Assembly: GCF_028369065.1 (NCBI RefSeq)
Contig: NZ_JAQNDA010000007.1
Location: 1 to 64,000, forward strand
Source: Marinobacter sp. SS21
GTDB lineage: Bacteria; Pseudomonadota; Gammaproteobacteria; Pseudomonadales; Oleiphilaceae
Direction: 5' to 3'
DNA: 64,000 nt
The position numbers and the translations under genes were made by a program. Below the pieces are notes generated by a model, which made no database searches, was not told the origin of the DNA, and was given only the letters and a program-made list of their open reading frames with translations. The stretch's first letter is position 1, and every line of letters begins with the position of its first letter. Shown piece by piece: positions 20,401 to 29,433 of this stretch.

Positions 20401-20717
20401 ACTTCGCCGGCAGTCGCCAGGCGGTCGAGGATGTCGTCACACTTGTTGTCGGTCTTTGGGATCCCGATGGCCCAGCCGTTATCTTCGTAGTAGATGAAAT
20501 CGTCCGAAATGTCGCCGTCGTAGGTCACCGATGCGTCAAAAGTGGACGTGGTGGTCACCTCGGCCCCCATACTTCCGGAGTTATCCAGAATAAACAGGAT
20601 GTTTGGCTGGATGGACGAGGTCGAGGTGTTGAAAAAAATTTCGGTATCGTCCGCTTGGCCCGAAGCAGCCATACACGCCAGGAGGCCGACAGCCACTTTT
20701 CCGTATAACTTAGTCAT
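17430..20717 (-). CDS. pilY1: Type IV pilus tip-associated protein PilY1
   Basis: Large exported pilus-tip protein used in adhesion, surface sensing and control of pilus extension. Signal peptide (about 1-22), then a von Willebrand A-like region with MIDAS motif DNSGSMG (45-51), and a C-terminal beta-propeller with a calcium loop DINGDRLAD (823-831), matching the Ca-binding site of Pseudomonas PilY1. 1095 aa from the ATG at 20717, chosen because AGGAGG lies 9 nt upstream; another ATG at 20726 touches that site. It overlaps the preceding small gene by 8 bp and is followed by pilE after 3 bp. Confidence 0.96.
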   Translation of the reverse strand: MTKLYGKVAVGLLACMAASGQADDTEIFFNTSTSSIQPNILFILDNSGSMGAEVTTTSTFDASVTYDGDISDDFIYYEDNGWAIGIPKTDNKCDDILDRLATAGEVLNYRMAHWREQGNKFRWRDLNDGDLDEATSIVECESDRGVHGETDASSNKYARNHSNQWGSENQEIDWDNIDRADFYSANYLNWYFNHRESTTSTRLEIVQDVATKLADSLVGVNVGLMAFNTDGDQREGGRVLVPIANVDDNRDAFKTAVDGLTAETWTPLAETLFGAGKYFAGDAPFLDTSPVSGTVDEGGEYISPMEYECQSNSIILLTDGEPTYDGYRSGDDYDEAEDSATRTAMQSVVGNCSDNCLDEIADYFYDTGLDAGFDNNVPVSTYTVGFQTDQTLLSNTASNGGGSYYLADDTESLETAFKDIVRAVLAVNTTFVAPGVAVNTFNRLNHLDALYFSVFQPDISPRWEGNLKRYRLGSDGIVYDVNDASAVDPSTGFFRSTAQSFWSDSADGSNVAQGGAANEQPDNNTTRKVYTYYSGASTDLTASANAVDVANKANLTKTMFGDATMSDADHEKLINWTRGVDVEDEDEDTSTTDARKYIADPLHSIPHLVIFGGTSASPDTTVFFGDNQGYLHAINGSDGSSYFSFIPSELLSNQATLLTNSDDETTRVYGMDGSVISWSHDDNFDNQIVADDGDHVYIYGGMRRGGRNYYALDVTTRTSPSLLWKIEGGAGDFTELGETWSKPVKTQAKIGNAVKDVLIFAGGYDTQQDTAGVRSADSVGRALYMVDASTGGLLWWAGPTDSGANLELADMDYSIPSAPKVLDINGDRLADQVYVGDMGGQIWRFDITNGNAASSLVTAGVIADLAGDTADDNRRFYHAPDLFGLKLGGTRYLGLVIGSGWQAHPLDNIVDDRIYMLRIADVTEAPMEGEGADAVVTYTKLTESDLFDTTANLIGQGTDQEVSDSQTALATADGWYVRLTRAGEKVLSTSQTVNGQTFITTYEPSGNNNACQPAAGQSRLYHIYVKDGQPVVNYDGVGEDDALTTTDREVELWTLGLPPDPQRMRVDGQDVICVGAECRPVDTLTGVVETYWYEE

Positions 20718-21108
20718 CACGCCCATCCTCCTGCGCTACATTAAAAAAACGCACTTTTTCCACCAGCCTGGTCGCCGTGTCATAGTAAATAGTCGCGGCC
20801 TGACCACTCAGCTCCTGCACGCGCCATAAATCGATCGGTTGGGCGCCGAGGTAAAACTGCAGCTCGCGCGCAGGCAACAGACGGGTACCGCCAAGGCACG
20901 CCGTTGTCGTTCCGGGACAGGCGTTGACCTGAACCACCTCACCGCTGGCCGAAAACACCACTTCGACCCGGCTGCTCTCTATGGCATCCTGTTCCTGAAC
21001 CATGTGAATGGGCGCCACTTTCAATGAAATCGGCTCCAAGCCAACAGCCGGTGACGTTACGCCGATGGCCGCGAACACGATTACTAAGTTCCAAGTTCTG
21101 TTATTCAT
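20710..21108 (-). CDS. Small exported protein of unknown function in the minor-pilin operon
   Basis: 132 aa with a signal peptide (about 1-23) and a mature domain I do not recognise. Visible traits: one close cysteine pair (CPGTTTAC), a central RLLPARELQFYLGAQPIDLW and a C-terminal strand-rich stretch. It is real: a good ribosome site (AGGGGG) precedes it, it ends 8 bp inside pilY1, and it sits collinear in the operon between pilX and pilY1. Pseudomonas carries pilY2 after pilY1, not here, and I see no resemblance. A role in pilus tip or PilY1 export is guessed from position only. Confidence 0.8.
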   Translation of the reverse strand: MNNRTWNLVIVFAAIGVTSPAVGLEPISLKVAPIHMVQEQDAIESSRVEVVFSASGEVVQVNACPGTTTACLGGTRLLPARELQFYLGAQPIDLWRVQELSGQAATIYYDTATRLVEKVRFFNVAQEDGRDD

Positions 21109-21182
21109 ATCGCCCCCTCTCCGCAGAGGATATGTTGGCCAATGTCATCTGTTGCTGAACGGATAATCGAGCGTCAGCAACT

Positions 21183-21656
21183 TCAGTAATATTCAATGCC
21201 CTTATTCACCGTGGCCGAGGCCCCGGTCGCCGGAATTTGAGAAGTTCCCCGAAGCTCAAAACGGTAACCCTTGAGCAAGGTTGTACTTTCATTGGCATCC
21301 ATGGAACTGCCGCTGGAAATGATAATTTCCCCCAGGTACTCCGCCTCATACGCAGACTGCTGGTCGCCCCCGCCGATGCTGTAGGAGGAGGAAGAACTGG
21401 TGCTGTCCGCCGCCGACATGGCTTCACTCAGGGCACTCAGATCGCCACCAATAAGGGTGTTGGTCAACACGCCGACTGCACTTTCGGCACCCTGGAAGGC
21501 GCGATTTGAATTCTGGGCGTTGGCCGCCATGCGCTCCTGCAGCAGGGAGGAATTCATACCGGCGACGCCCAACATGGTCACCACCAGTAACACGATCAGA
21601 CTCACCACCAATACCGCGCCGCGTTCAGTTTTTCTGTTTCCGGATCGAGTGGTCAT
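21183..21656 (-). CDS. pilX: Type IV pilus minor pilin PilX
   Basis: Minor pilin of the tip complex, 157 aa. The N terminus RKTERGAVLVVSLIVLLVV is the PilX type: prepilin cleavage after G13 but no Glu at +5. The helix continues LGVAGMNSSLLQERMAAN, a typical PilX stretch. A serine-rich patch lies mid-protein. Start ATG at 21656 lies 4 nt after the pilW stop; the longer open frame upstream runs through pilW and is not used. The operon order fimU-pilV-pilW-pilX is as in Pseudomonas. Confidence 0.9.
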   Translation of the reverse strand: MTTRSGNRKTERGAVLVVSLIVLLVVTMLGVAGMNSSLLQERMAANAQNSNRAFQGAESAVGVLTNTLIGGDLSALSEAMSAADSTSSSSSYSIGGGDQQSAYEAEYLGEIIISSGSSMDANESTTLLKGYRFELRGTSQIPATGASATVNKGIEYY

Positions 21657-21660
21657 GGCA

Positions 21661-22761
21661 TTAATTCCTGTTCCGCAGGTTAATGGCGGTTTCAAAGGTT
21701 CGGCGCAGCCTGAAGTCTTCCGGGTGGGTGACCGTGGCCCCCGCTGCACTGGCCGGCTCAATGGTCTGCCCTGGCAGGATATAATCAAATTGGTCCGCCG
21801 TATCCTGAACCCGTTCGGCATCGCTCACCAGTAAGCCGAGCTTGACCGCCACCACGTTGCTCATGTCCAGACCCGCCGTATCGGCGGTGACGTAGCGGAT
21901 ATTGTCGGTGGCCAAACGCTCGCCAAACAGCAACTGCAGGCTCTCCACCCCTTCCACCAACTCCTCGATGGTGAAGGTGCTGGCGGCACTGTTGGCCAGG
22001 TTGTCGCTCTGGCGGTAGAGTGCAAACACCGGGTTGCCATTGATATCGTCCCGGCCGGTATCCGCCACGAAGTAAACGGTTGAGGTAAAGGACATGATCT
22101 GCGCGCTGGTGTCGTACAGCTGACTCAGCCGATTGCCTTCATTGACATCGTTGGCGTGCGCCCAAGTGCCACTTTCCGGATCACTGGTGATCCGGAACAG
22201 GTCTGCATTCTCGCAGTCGGAAATCAACACCACATCGTTCTGTTGGAACAGGGCCAGATCTCCGGCCACCTGAACATTGGCGTTAGTGGCATGCATGTTG
22301 CCGGTTACCGTAATAGGCACGGTATTGCCGCGCTGAATCGCCAGCACGTCACTGCCCACAACCGCATTAGCCTCAATGGCGGTGCCATCAAACTCGGTGC
22401 CATCGGCCCAAGTGGCGTCCGCCACTTCCCAACCGCGAATGGTGGTCAGCCCAAAGTCCAGCGTCGGCGGATTATCGGCGATGATGTTCATCGCTATCGT
22501 GGATGGATCCGCACAACCCTGAAAACCAGCCATACGAACTTCGCGTGTCACGATGTCGGCGGCAATCCGGCCCGTCTCCTGGATCCGGGCGAGGGAGGCG
22601 CTCAACCGGGAAGAGCGGTTGGAGTCCAGATACACGGTGATGACGCCGATGACCAGTATGGCGCTCAAGGCCAACGCCACCATCAGTTCCACCATTGTCA
22701 AACCACGAGCCCCGGCGGGGAGGGTCAAACGTTCCTTAAACCTGTTGCTCATCATTGCCAT
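21661..22761 (-). CDS. pilW: Type IV pilus minor pilin PilW
   Basis: Minor pilin and part of the pilus priming subcomplex, 366 aa. Prepilin signal ARGLTMVELMVALALSAILV with Leu at +1 and Glu at +5, then the PilW region IAADIVTREVRMAGFQGC and a long C-terminal beta domain. Three ATGs lie within 10 nt (22761, 22755, 22752); the first is used here but the others are equally possible since the AGGGG site is close. It is 9 nt downstream of pilV. Confidence 0.93.
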   Translation of the reverse strand: MAMMSNRFKERLTLPAGARGLTMVELMVALALSAILVIGVITVYLDSNRSSRLSASLARIQETGRIAADIVTREVRMAGFQGCADPSTIAMNIIADNPPTLDFGLTTIRGWEVADATWADGTEFDGTAIEANAVVGSDVLAIQRGNTVPITVTGNMHATNANVQVAGDLALFQQNDVVLISDCENADLFRITSDPESGTWAHANDVNEGNRLSQLYDTSAQIMSFTSTVYFVADTGRDDINGNPVFALYRQSDNLANSAASTFTIEELVEGVESLQLLFGERLATDNIRYVTADTAGLDMSNVVAVKLGLLVSDAERVQDTADQFDYILPGQTIEPASAAGATVTHPEDFRLRRTFETAINLRNRN

Positions 22762-22770
22762 GGAGCCCCT

Positions 22771-23334
22771 TTACAAGCTGAATTGCACACTGAATTGCTG
22801 AGTGCCCGCCGTGTTGGCGCCGGCCGCTTCGCTCCACTGAATTTCCTGCCAGCTAACGGTAATGGTGAACAGGTTGCCCGCTCCACGAGTGATGGTCCCC
22901 ACGCCCTGCGGCAGCAAGGCAATGGTTCCAGTTCCCTGGATCTGGCGTGTCCATTCGGCTTTATCCAGTGTCACCTGGTCGTTCGCCGAGCAGCCGGTCG
23001 TTTGCGAGGCGCAGCCTGGCAGGGTAGTGGTGGCATCCACCGCGCTGGTGTCGTAATCGTCGTAGTCGCCAGCAACGGCTTCAACTCTGTTAACACGCAT
23101 CCGGTCCGCCATGTTGTAGGCGAGCATACTGGCCTGGGTACGCAGATAGGCGCTCTGGTTGTTACGAAGACCGTCAATCATCAAACCCGCCAAACCCAGC
23201 AGGCCCACCGCCAGAATGACGAGCGTGACCAGAATTTCAATCATCGACAACCCCTGTTGGCGTCGACCTATCCGGCTTGCTGGACGGCCACGGCTAGCGG
23301 CCCTTGTAGAATGGAAATCATGGGCAAGTGACAT
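22771..23334 (-). CDS. pilV: Type IV pilus minor pilin PilV
   Basis: Minor pilin, 187 aa. Prepilin signal RRQQGLSMIEILVTLVILAVG with Glu at +5, preceded by a long basic leader of about 30 residues, then the PilV region LMIDGLRNNQSAYLRTQASMLAYNMADRMR in conserved order. The ATG at 23334 has GGAGG 5 nt upstream and lies 17 bp inside the end of fimU, so translation is coupled. Two cysteines are close together mid-protein (GCASQTTGC). Confidence 0.9.
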   Translation of the reverse strand: MSLAHDFHSTRAASRGRPASRIGRRQQGLSMIEILVTLVILAVGLLGLAGLMIDGLRNNQSAYLRTQASMLAYNMADRMRVNRVEAVAGDYDDYDTSAVDATTTLPGCASQTTGCSANDQVTLDKAEWTRQIQGTGTIALLPQGVGTITRGAGNLFTITVSWQEIQWSEAAGANTAGTQQFSVQFSL

Positions 23335-23902
23335 TGGCACCTCCACCGTGCAAGTTAACAATGCCGTCACCGTTTTCGTCGGTGGCCAGGCGGGTTTGAC
23401 CTGAAATCATCACCACCACCGCCCTGGCTTCGCCGGCGCCCCGACCATCGCAGACGACAAAGGTGCCGCTGGCTAACGGTTGGCCATTGCCGGAAAACTG
23501 AAAGGAATCCACATTGCCGCCACCGGACTGTGCCTGAAGACTGTTGCCCCCGGACATCGCACCAAATACCTTCAGCACCGCATCACCATCGCCGGCATCC
23601 AACGTTTCATCGCCGTCCATATCGAGCATGGCGATCCAGCCGCCTTCCCAGTTGTTGGTTGCGATGCAACTGGTGTTGTCATTGGACGGGCACAGGGTAA
23701 TCGTTGCATTGGGCCGTTTTGCCGCTTCGCTGCGGGCGAACCCCAAATGGCTGGTGAGTTCGTTGGTCTGAGACACAATCCGGCTCTCCTGAATCGTGCG
23801 ATCAAACATAGGCATGGCCAACACCGCCAACATACCAACCACCAATAGCGTCAGCATTAACTCGATGATTGTAAATCCGGAACTGCGATTCAACACGGAC
23901 AT
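23318..23902 (-). CDS. fimU: Type IV pilus minor pilin FimU (GspH-like)
   Basis: First gene of the minor-pilin operon; FimU links the tip complex to the major pilin fibre. 194 aa with prepilin cleavage after G9 and Glu at +5 (SSGFTIIELMLTLLVVG), then a GspH domain with conserved LGFARSEAAKRP and cysteines. The ATG at 23902 is chosen because the pilin signal requires it and a GGAAG site precedes it; the open frame extends 250 nt upstream without pilin features. Unlike FimT (16248-16814) it has GQTR where the DNA-binding GRxR would be. Confidence 0.9.
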   Translation of the reverse strand: MSVLNRSSGFTIIELMLTLLVVGMLAVLAMPMFDRTIQESRIVSQTNELTSHLGFARSEAAKRPNATITLCPSNDNTSCIATNNWEGGWIAMLDMDGDETLDAGDGDAVLKVFGAMSGGNSLQAQSGGGNVDSFQFSGNGQPLASGTFVVCDGRGAGEARAVVVMISGQTRLATDENGDGIVNLHGGGANVTCP

Positions 23903-23986
23903 ATTCCACTTCCATTGCCAGTTACAGGAAATGTAACGATGCCGCCATCGGACATCTACGGCGTCTCGATAAACGGCAGCAAAGAC

Positions 23987-24031
23987 AGGATAGGCGGTCA
24001 AAGAGCAGCTAGCTACGTGACCGAAGTCACA
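23987..24031 (-). promoter_or_regulatory. CRP/Vfr-like operator and -10 box of the minor-pilin operon
   Basis: On the minus strand TGTGA-N6-TCACG (24016-24031) matches the CRP/Vfr half-site pair in nine of ten positions. A TATCCT (23987-23992) lies about 34 bp centre-to-centre downstream, which is the class II activator geometry (site near -42 replacing the -35 box). It is roughly 115 bp upstream of the fimU start. Vfr control of pilus and twitching genes is known in Pseudomonas. Confidence 0.5.
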
Positions 24032-24214
24032 GACCGGAACCACGGTGTGCGGACTATTACGAACGAAAGGAAAAGCGACTCCGAGACAGAGGAGCGCAGA
24101 GCACGGACCAAAGGGCGGGCGATGCCGGGAAAACATCGCCGCCTCAACCGGCAATGCCTGAAATTCAGAGAGTCAGGACCGCCAGCAACATTATCAGGGT
24201 TAGATAAGATCTTA

Positions 24215-24514
24215 GGGAGCCTCTGATTAACTCCGAATCACCTCTGGCATTCAGAGCCATTCACAGTCAAGGCGCGACTTTTTAGTTATGTCTGGACTTG
24301 GCAGTAATGTCTGGACCTTGCAAAAAGGCGCAACGCCGAGTGTGGATGGCTCTGAACGCCCCGCAGGGCGTGCTCTGAAGGCTGCACCTGCGGCGTTGCG
24401 GCTCTTGCCAAGGCCAAGTTCTTTATCAAAACAGGGCCATTGGCGGCGAACCGCGTCTTGCATCTACAGCCTTCAGATCGCGCAGAGGCAATTCGGAGTT
24501 AATCAGAGGCTCCC
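24215..24514. mobile_element. 300-bp MITE-like element with 32-bp terminal inverted repeats
   Basis: Ends 24215-24246 and 24483-24514 are inverted copies matching at 30 of 32 positions (24 perfect outer bases). TA lies just outside on both sides. Inside are further inverted repeats: 24246-24264 with 24342-24360 (17 of 19) and a perfect 10-bp pair 24329-24338 with 24391-24400. No transposase frame is present; short frames crossing it show no known domain. It lies between ispH (35 bp away) and the minor-pilin operon. Family (IS5- or IS630-type ends) is uncertain. Confidence 0.75.
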
Positions 24515-24549
24515 TAGGGCTAGAAAAGTTAGCCGAGTCAGGAATGGCG

Positions 24550-25503
24550 CTACGACACCTCCACCGCATCGATCCGCAATTCCTTCGGCATGGAAAACAC
24601 GATGTTCTCCTCGCGCCCGGCGATTTCCTCGGGGACATCGCCGCCGAGCTCCTGCAGCCGTTTGACCACGTCGTTGACCAGCACTTCCGGGGCGGAGGCA
24701 CCGGCGGTTACGCCCACCGCCTGTTTGCCCTTGAGCCAATCCGGGTCGATCTGTCGAGCTTCATCAATCAGATAGGCCGGGGTGCCCATGCGTTCGGCCA
24801 GCTCCCGCAACCGGTTGGAGTTGGAGCTGTTGGGAGAGCCCACCACCAGCATCAGGTCGCAATCACCGGCCAGCTGCTTGACGGCATCCTGGCGGTTTTG
24901 GGTCGCGTAGCAGATGTCGTCCTTACGCGGCCCCTGAATCTCGGGGAAGCGGGCGCGCAAGGCGTCAATCACCTTGGCGGTGTCGTCCATGGACAGGGTA
25001 GTCTGAGTCACATAAGACAGACGGGAAGGATCATTCACCGCCAGCTTTGCCACATCCGCCTCGTCCTCTACCAGGTAGATGTCGCCGCCGTTGCGATGGT
25101 CGTACTGGCCCATGGTGCCTTCCACTTCCGGGTGACCGTGGTGGCCAATCAGCACGCACTCGCGGCCGTCCCGGCTGTAGCGCATGACCTCCATATGCAC
25201 CTTGGTGACCAGCGGGCAGGTGGCGTCGAACACCCTGAGACCGCGGCGGGCAGCTTCGTTCTGCACCGCCTGGGACACGCCGTGGGCGCTGAAGATCACC
25301 AGGTGATCATCGGGCACCTCGTCCAACTCATCGACAAAGACCGCACCCCGATTGCGCAGATTGTTCACCACAAACTTGTTGTGAACCACCTCATGGCGCA
25401 CGTAGATGGGTGCGCCGAACACATCCAGCGCCCGGTTCACGATCTCGATGGCGCGGTCAACACCGGCACAGAAACCGCGGGGATTGGCGAGTCGAATCTG
25501 CAT
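24550..25503 (-). CDS. ispH: 4-hydroxy-3-methylbut-2-enyl diphosphate reductase
   Basis: Last enzyme of the MEP isoprenoid pathway, an iron-sulfur protein giving IPP and DMAPP. The three cluster cysteines lie in the expected contexts: [11 protein letters not shown] (Cys12), [12 protein letters not shown] and [11 protein letters not shown], and the substrate loop [12 protein letters not shown] is present. 317 aa, normal length. Last gene of the ribF-ileS-lspA-fkpB-ispH run, 32 bp after fkpB. The 300-bp inverted-repeat element lies 35 bp downstream. Confidence 0.98.
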   Translation of the reverse strand: MQIRLANPRGFCAGVDRAIEIVNRALDVFGAPIYVRHEVVHNKFVVNNLRNRGAVFVDELDEVPDDHLVIFSAHGVSQAVQNEAARRGLRVFDATCPLVTKVHMEVMRYSRDGRECVLIGHHGHPEVEGTMGQYDHRNGGDIYLVEDEADVAKLAVNDPSRLSYVTQTTLSMDDTAKVIDALRARFPEIQGPRKDDICYATQNRQDAVKQLAGDCDLMLVVGSPNSSNSNRLRELAERMGTPAYLIDEARQIDPDWLKGKQAVGVTAGASAPEVLVNDVVKRLQELGGDVPEEIAGREENIVFSMPKELRIDAVEVS

Positions 25504-25535
25504 GCTGAAGTCCTGACTGGGTGCGTAAATCGAAT

Positions 25536-25988
25536 TTAGTGAGTCGGCGCGGCTGGCTCGACATCGATGATCTCGACATCAAAAGTCAGTGTACGCCCGG
25601 CCAGCGGGTGGTTAAAGTCCACCGTGACCTCATCGCCTTCCACCTTGCTGATCACCCCCGGCAGCTCCGTCTGGCGGGCGTCGGCAAAGGAAATCATCAC
25701 CCCCGGCTCCAGCACCATATCGGCTGCGAAGTCCGAGCGCTTGAACAGCTGCACGTTGTTGGGGTTGTGTTGGCCGAAGCCCTTTTCCGGAGGTACCTGG
25801 TAACTGGCCTGCTCGCCGGCCTTCATGCCCATCAGGTAGGCCTCGAAGTTCTCCGGCAGGTTTTCATCGCCGATTTCGAGGCTGGCAGGCTCCTTGTCAA
25901 AGGTGGAATCAATCACCTGACCGTCGGAAAATTTCAGCGCAAAATGCAGGGTGACCCGGGTCCCCTGGTCCACTGGCAGTTCGTTCAT
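25536..25988 (-). CDS. fkpB: FKBP-type peptidyl-prolyl isomerase, SlyD/SlpA-like
   Basis: Small cytosolic proline isomerase of the SlpA/FkpB type, 150 aa, with the FKBP start [18 protein letters not shown], the inserted chaperone flap around [11 protein letters not shown], and the [19 protein letters not shown] motif. It overlaps the end of lspA by 4 bp (ATGA). The lspA-fkpB-ispH cluster is conserved from E. coli to Pseudomonas, though a functional link is not established. Confidence 0.95.
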   Translation of the reverse strand: MNELPVDQGTRVTLHFALKFSDGQVIDSTFDKEPASLEIGDENLPENFEAYLMGMKAGEQASYQVPPEKGFGQHNPNNVQLFKRSDFAADMVLEPGVMISFADARQTELPGVISKVEGDEVTVDFNHPLAGRTLTFDVEIIDVEPAAPTH

Positions 25989-26512
25989 CGGGAATCGCTA
26001 CTCCTTCCGGATGGTTCCGCTGGCTTGCGGAACATATCGAGAATCATCATGCCGGCACCCAGGGTAATGGCGGTGTCGGCCAGGTTGAACGCGGGAAAAT
26101 GGTAGTCCTGCCAGTAGAAATGCAGGAAATCGACGACATAGCCGTGAACCACCCGGTCGTACACGTTACCCAAAGCGCCTCCAAGAATGAGCGCGATGGC
26201 AACAGCGGTCCAGGTTTCGTGGGCTTTCAGGGATCTCATCCAGATCACCAGCAGCACACTGACCACCGCCGCCAGGGCGACAAAGAACCAGCGCTGCCAG
26301 CCGGCGGCATCCGCCAGCAGGCTGAAGGCGGCGCCGGTATTGTGAAGCAGCGTCAGGTTAAACAACGGCATCACCGGCACCGGATTGGCGTAAGTCAGCA
26401 TGGCACTGGCCAGCGCTTTGGTACCCAAGTCAAGAGCAATCACCAGTACCGCCAGCCAAAGCCAACGAAGCTGGGAACCCGTCGTATCGCGATCAGTCAT
26501 AGCGGCGTCCAT
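25985..26512 (-). CDS. lspA: Prolipoprotein signal peptidase (signal peptidase II)
   Basis: Inner-membrane aspartyl protease that cuts the signal peptide from diacylglyceryl-prolipoproteins such as BamD. Four hydrophobic segments. The catalytic aspartates sit in GNVYDRV and FNLADTAI, and NTGAAFS precedes them. 175 aa. It starts at an ATG overlapping the ileS stop (ATGA); a second ATG four codons on is possible. Tightly coupled with ileS and fkpB. Confidence 0.97.
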   Translation of the reverse strand: MDAAMTDRDTTGSQLRWLWLAVLVIALDLGTKALASAMLTYANPVPVMPLFNLTLLHNTGAAFSLLADAAGWQRWFFVALAAVVSVLLVIWMRSLKAHETWTAVAIALILGGALGNVYDRVVHGYVVDFLHFYWQDYHFPAFNLADTAITLGAGMMILDMFRKPAEPSGRSSDSR

Positions 26513-29331
26513 CAGGCAAACGAGCGGGCTTCGCCCTGCCCTTCCACGTTACTGACACAACGGCCGCACAGGTCACTGTGCTGCGGGTTCTGGCCCACGT
26601 CCGCCCGATGGTGCCAGCAACGTTCGCACTTGCTATGAGCGGTCGGTGTCACCTTGACCATCAGCCCTTCGTGGTTGGTCTGCTCGGCGTCACCCGCCTC
26701 TGAAACCGGCTTGACGGTGGCTTCGGAGGTGATCAGCACAAACCGCAGTTCCTCGCCCAGGGACTTAAGATCCTGCGCCAGTTGCCCCTCGCAGTACAGC
26801 GTCACTTCGGCGCTGAGGGAGCCCTTGATGTCACCGCGACCACGTGCGGCCTCCAGACACTTGTTGACCGCCTCCTTGACGCCATAAAGCTCGTCCCAGT
26901 ACTCGCGCCCAAGCTGGACGTCCTGCGGCAGTTCGGCCAGGTCTTGGTACCAGGTCTCGTAGAACACGGTATCGCCACGCTCACCCGGCAGGTGCTGCCA
27001 GATCTCATCGGCGGTGAAGCTGAGAATGGGGGCAATCCAGCGCACCAGCGCCTCGGCCACATGGTACATGGCGGTCTGGCAGGAGCGACGGGCCAGGCTG
27101 TCGGCCTGGGTGGTGTACTGACGGTCCTTGATGATGTCGAGGTAGAAGCCGCCCAGGGTCGCCTCGCAGAAGTTGTAGACCTTCTGATAGATGCGCAGGA
27201 AGGCGTAGTTCTCGTAGTCCTCGATCAGCTCCTGCTGCAGCCGCAGGGCACGGTCCAGCATCCAGCGATCCAGCGCCAGCATGTCCTCCGGCGTCACCGA
27301 ATGCTGCGCCGGCTCGAAGCCGCTCAGGTTGCTGAGCAGGAAACGGGCGGTGTTGCGGATGCGCCGGTAGCCATCGGCGGTTTGACGAAGGATGTCCTTG
27401 GACACGGTCATCTCGCCGCTGTAGTCGGTGGCGGCAACCCACAGCCGCAGGATATCGGCCCCCAGTTCGTTCATCACTTCCTGAGGCGCGATCACGTTGC
27501 CCAGGGACTTGGACATCTTGCGCCCCTGGCCATCGACGGTGAAACCGTGGGTCAGTACCTGGCGGTAAGGCGCAACACCGTTGATGGCGATGGAGGTTTT
27601 CAATGACGACTGGAACCAGCCACGGTGCTGGTCGGAGCCTTCCAGATACAGATCCGCAGGAAACTGGCCCAGCTCGACACGGGGACGCAGCACGGAATCG
27701 TGGGTCACACCGGAATCAAACCAGACGTCCAGAGTATCCAGCACCTTCTCGTATTGGTCCGCATCCGTGCCCAGCACTTCGCTGGCGTCCAGATCGTACC
27801 AGGCGTCGATACCGTCCAGCTCGACCTTGCGAGCGACCGCTTCGATCAGCTCCGCGGTGTCCGGGTGCAGCTCCTGGGTTTCCTTGTGGATGAACAACGT
27901 AATGGGCACGCCCCAAGTGCGCTGGCGGGAGATACACCAGTCCGGGGATTGCTGGAACATCGCCTCAATGCGGTTCTGACCCCAGGCCGGCACCCAGCGT
28001 ACGCCCTTGATCGCTTCCAGCGCGTCGGCACGGAGATGCTGTTGCTCCATGCTGATAAACCATTGCGGCGTGGCACGGTAGATCAGTGGGGTCTTGGTCC
28101 GCCAGCAATGGGGGTAACTGTGAGAGAACTTCTCGGTATAGACCAGCTTGCCTTCACGCTTGAGCGCCTCACTGACCGGGGCGTCCGCCTTATAGACATG
28201 TAGTCCGGAAAACTCACCGGCACCAGGCGTGTAGGTGCCATCGGCCTGGACCAGATTCAGCGTGCCAATGCCGTACTGCTGGCCAACCACAAAGTCTTCC
28301 ATACCATGGTCAGGCGCGGTGTGTACCGCACCGGTACCGGCGTCCGTGGAGACATGCTCACCCATGACCACCGGCACCTGTTTCTCAAAGACCGGGTGTT
28401 TCAGCGGCAGGTTTTCCAGCGCCGAGCCTTGGCAGGTGGCCAAAACCTCATAATTCTCCAGGGACCAGCGCGCCATGATGCCCTCGACCATGGCAGCCGC
28501 CAGGATCAGCAACTCCGCGCCCGCACCGGCATCCACCTGCACCAGCGCGTATTCCAGATCGGCGTTCAGCGCCACGGCCTGGTTGGCCGGGATGGTCCAG
28601 GGCGTGGTGGTCCAGATCACCACCGATACTTCACCTTCCCCCTGATCGGCCCCAAACACCGCCAAGGCACTGGCCCGGTCGACGGCCGTGAAGCGCACGT
28701 CGATCTGGGTGGAGGTCTTGTCCTGGTATTCCACCTCGGCCTCAGCCAGGGCGGACTGGCCCACCACACTCCAGTAAACCGGTTTGTAGCCACGCACCAG
28801 GTGACCCTTGGCGACGATCTTGCCCAGCGCCCGGACGATACCCGCTTCCACCTTCGGATCCATGGTCAGGTAAGGCTTATCCCACTGTCCCATGACCCCC
28901 AGGCGAATGAAGTCGGCTTTCTGGCCGGCAACCTGCTCGGCGGCATAGTCGCGACAGGCCTGACGGAAGGTCTTGTAATCCACCTTGACCCCGGCCTTGC
29001 CGATGTTCTGTTCGACCTTGTGTTCAATGGGCAAGCCATGACAGTCCCATCCCGGCACGTAAGGCGCGTCGAAGCCCATAAAGCTGCGGGACTTGACGAT
29101 CATATCCTTGAGAATCTTGTTGACCGCATGCCCGATGTGGATGTTGCCGTTGGCGTAGGGAGGGCCATCGTGCAGGATGAACTTGTCGCGACCGGCGCGC
29201 TGCTGGCGGAGGTTGCCGTAGACATCCAGGTCCTGCCAGCGCTGGAGCATATCGGGCTCGCGCTTGGCCAGGTTACCGCGCATCGGAAAGGCGGTTTCAG
29301 GCAGATTCAGGGTATGCTTGTAGTCGCTCAT
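26512..29331 (-). CDS. ileS: Isoleucyl-tRNA synthetase
   Basis: Class I synthetase charging tRNA-Ile. HIGH box in [19 protein letters not shown] box in [10 protein letters not shown], a CP1 editing domain between them ([12 protein letters not shown]), an anticodon-binding domain, and a C-terminal zinc finger with CERCWHH and [10 protein letters not shown]. 939 aa is the length of the standard bacterial type. It lies between ribF and lspA, as in E. coli. Confidence 0.99.
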   Translation of the reverse strand: MSDYKHTLNLPETAFPMRGNLAKREPDMLQRWQDLDVYGNLRQQRAGRDKFILHDGPPYANGNIHIGHAVNKILKDMIVKSRSFMGFDAPYVPGWDCHGLPIEHKVEQNIGKAGVKVDYKTFRQACRDYAAEQVAGQKADFIRLGVMGQWDKPYLTMDPKVEAGIVRALGKIVAKGHLVRGYKPVYWSVVGQSALAEAEVEYQDKTSTQIDVRFTAVDRASALAVFGADQGEGEVSVVIWTTTPWTIPANQAVALNADLEYALVQVDAGAGAELLILAAAMVEGIMARWSLENYEVLATCQGSALENLPLKHPVFEKQVPVVMGEHVSTDAGTGAVHTAPDHGMEDFVVGQQYGIGTLNLVQADGTYTPGAGEFSGLHVYKADAPVSEALKREGKLVYTEKFSHSYPHCWRTKTPLIYRATPQWFISMEQQHLRADALEAIKGVRWVPAWGQNRIEAMFQQSPDWCISRQRTWGVPITLFIHKETQELHPDTAELIEAVARKVELDGIDAWYDLDASEVLGTDADQYEKVLDTLDVWFDSGVTHDSVLRPRVELGQFPADLYLEGSDQHRGWFQSSLKTSIAINGVAPYRQVLTHGFTVDGQGRKMSKSLGNVIAPQEVMNELGADILRLWVAATDYSGEMTVSKDILRQTADGYRRIRNTARFLLSNLSGFEPAQHSVTPEDMLALDRWMLDRALRLQQELIEDYENYAFLRIYQKVYNFCEATLGGFYLDIIKDRQYTTQADSLARRSCQTAMYHVAEALVRWIAPILSFTADEIWQHLPGERGDTVFYETWYQDLAELPQDVQLGREYWDELYGVKEAVNKCLEAARGRGDIKGSLSAEVTLYCEGQLAQDLKSLGEELRFVLITSEATVKPVSEAGDAEQTNHEGLMVKVTPTAHSKCERCWHHRADVGQNPQHSDLCGRCVSNVEGQGEARSFA

Positions 29332-29433
29332 GGTTACCTGTGGATCGTTACCGGTAAAGGGTTAACTGTGGCTATGCTTTGGTGTTGCGCACTCATGTGG
29401 ATTGACGAACAACAGCGCCGACCAGGGCAGCCA

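Noticed and set aside
19350..20708. 452-codon open frame opposite pilY1
   Set aside because: No recognisable domain; pilY1 is intact with correct motifs on the other strand.
24288..24665. 125-codon frame crossing the inverted-repeat element and the end of ispH
   Set aside because: Starts inside the MITE, overlaps ispH on the other strand and shows no domain; chance frame.
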